From positions 1 through 5,150 of the forward strand of contig JANZYY010000405.1 of assembly GCA_026419705.1 (NCBI GenBank): 5,150 bases of DNA. The letters are read 5' to 3'. The position numbers were made by a program, and so were the translations under genes. Below the pieces are notes generated by a model. That model did not search any database. It saw only the letters and a program-made list of their open reading frames with translations, and was not told the origin of the DNA. Origin of the DNA: Fischerella sp. Lineage in GTDB: Bacteria; Cyanobacteriota; Cyanobacteriia; Cyanobacteriales; Nostocaceae. Positions 4,733 through 5,150 of the stretch are shown here, piece by piece; within the stretch, counting starts at the first letter, position 1; each line of letters starts with the position of its first letter.

Positions 4733-5150
4733 TTACTTACGGGAACGCTTCTCCTTATCCTCATCCTCAAAATCCTCCAGAAACCCCCAATCATCCTCAT
4801 CGGTTTGATTATCTTCTTCAGTTTGATTATCAGTCGGCGGTTTGTAGGGGGGGATAATCACCCGATAGTCAGCATCGTAAATTGATTCCGTTTTGCCGAC
4901 CCCAGAATTTTTAGGTTCGCGGTAGCTGTAGGAGTAAGATGAACCCGACTGGAAGGCAGTTTTGGGTTCTTGCTGCCGTTCATAGGTGCTTGAGTCTCTC
5001 ACTTGCGTATCTTGAGGAGAAGATGTAGACTCTCGATATGACTTTTCCTCAAAGTCCCAGTCATCATTGAGGCTGTCTGTTTCCCAATCATCGACCGCGC
5101 TGGATTGGGAAGAAGTTTTAGTTTGGGAACGGGGAGGATTGGTATAGGTA
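4733..5150 (-). CDS. Acidic, probably disordered C-terminal part of an unidentified protein (partial)
   Basis: The frame stays open from TAA 4733-4735 to the window edge (138 complete codons), so the start lies beyond 5150; the GTG at 5002 is an internal Val codon, not a convincing start. The visible part is rich in Ser, Thr, Gln, Asp and Glu and should be largely unstructured. It carries three acidic Trp motifs, VDDWE (5081-5095), NDDWDFEE (5045-5068) and EDDWGFLEDF (4769-4798), a Ser/Tyr-rich stretch SSYSYSYRE, a more ordered-looking YDADYRVIIPPYKPP, an acidic segment and a basic end KEKRSRK. The hexapeptide DNQTEE/DNQTDE is duplicated. Tails of this kind occur on cyanobacterial membrane or envelope proteins, but I cannot name the family. 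The final codons include the ACGGGAACGC repeat-like motif. Confidence 0.75.
   Translation of the reverse strand, partial: TYTNPPRSQTKTSSQSSAVDDWETDSLNDDWDFEEKSYRESTSSPQDTQVRDSSTYERQQEPKTAFQSGSSYSYSYREPKNSGVGKTESIYDADYRVIIPPYKPPTDNQTEEDNQTDEDDWGFLEDFEDEDKEKRSRK
4796..4831 (-). repeat. 18-bp in-frame tandem duplication
   Basis: GTTTGATTATC occurs at 4803-4813 and again 18 bases on at 4821-4831. The unit encodes DNQTEE then DNQTDE in the acidic tail. Being a multiple of three, expansion or loss of units would keep the frame. Confidence 0.75.

Overview
The window looks like a piece of a filamentous, probably Nostocales-type, cyanobacterial genome. The evidence is two HIP1 octamers (GCGATCGC), intergenic regions built from tandem heptanucleotide repeats, small palindromic GC-rich repeats, and two Ser/Thr kinases of the cyanobacterial membrane-anchored type. 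I cannot name the species. The first 19 bases are not genomic: they match the Tn5/Nextera mosaic-end adapter exactly, so the window starts at an untrimmed contig edge.

Layout: (1) 20-2788, two tandem same-strand paralogous Ser/Thr protein kinase genes. The first lacks its true 5' end; the second is complete if started at ATG 1418. Their 93-base gap holds a long imperfect hairpin made of heptamer repeats. (2) 2779-2947, a convergent intergenic region made almost entirely of short tandem repeats: an 8-bp unit, then a 7-bp-period array that runs into the stop codon of the next gene. (3) 2939-3496, minus strand, shikimate kinase (aroK). (4) 3471-4055, a decayed or repeat-invaded stretch. It holds a 41-codon frame that overlaps the aroK start and looks like the C-terminus of a lost upstream gene, then palindromic repeat-like DNA, then a doubtful 76-codon minus-strand ORF. 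(5) 4056-4512, AT-rich with no convincing gene. (6) 4513-4707, a small conserved-looking cyanobacterial protein of 64 aa. (7) 4733-5150, minus strand, the acidic, probably disordered C-terminal part of a larger protein that continues beyond the window and carries three DDW motifs.

The kinases probably act in signalling at the membrane and aroK in chorismate biosynthesis; nothing shows a functional link between them. I found no clear new multi-gene system. The points most worth checking are the adapter artefact, the inter-kinase hairpin, the gene remnant and repeat block upstream of aroK, and the DDW-repeat tail.
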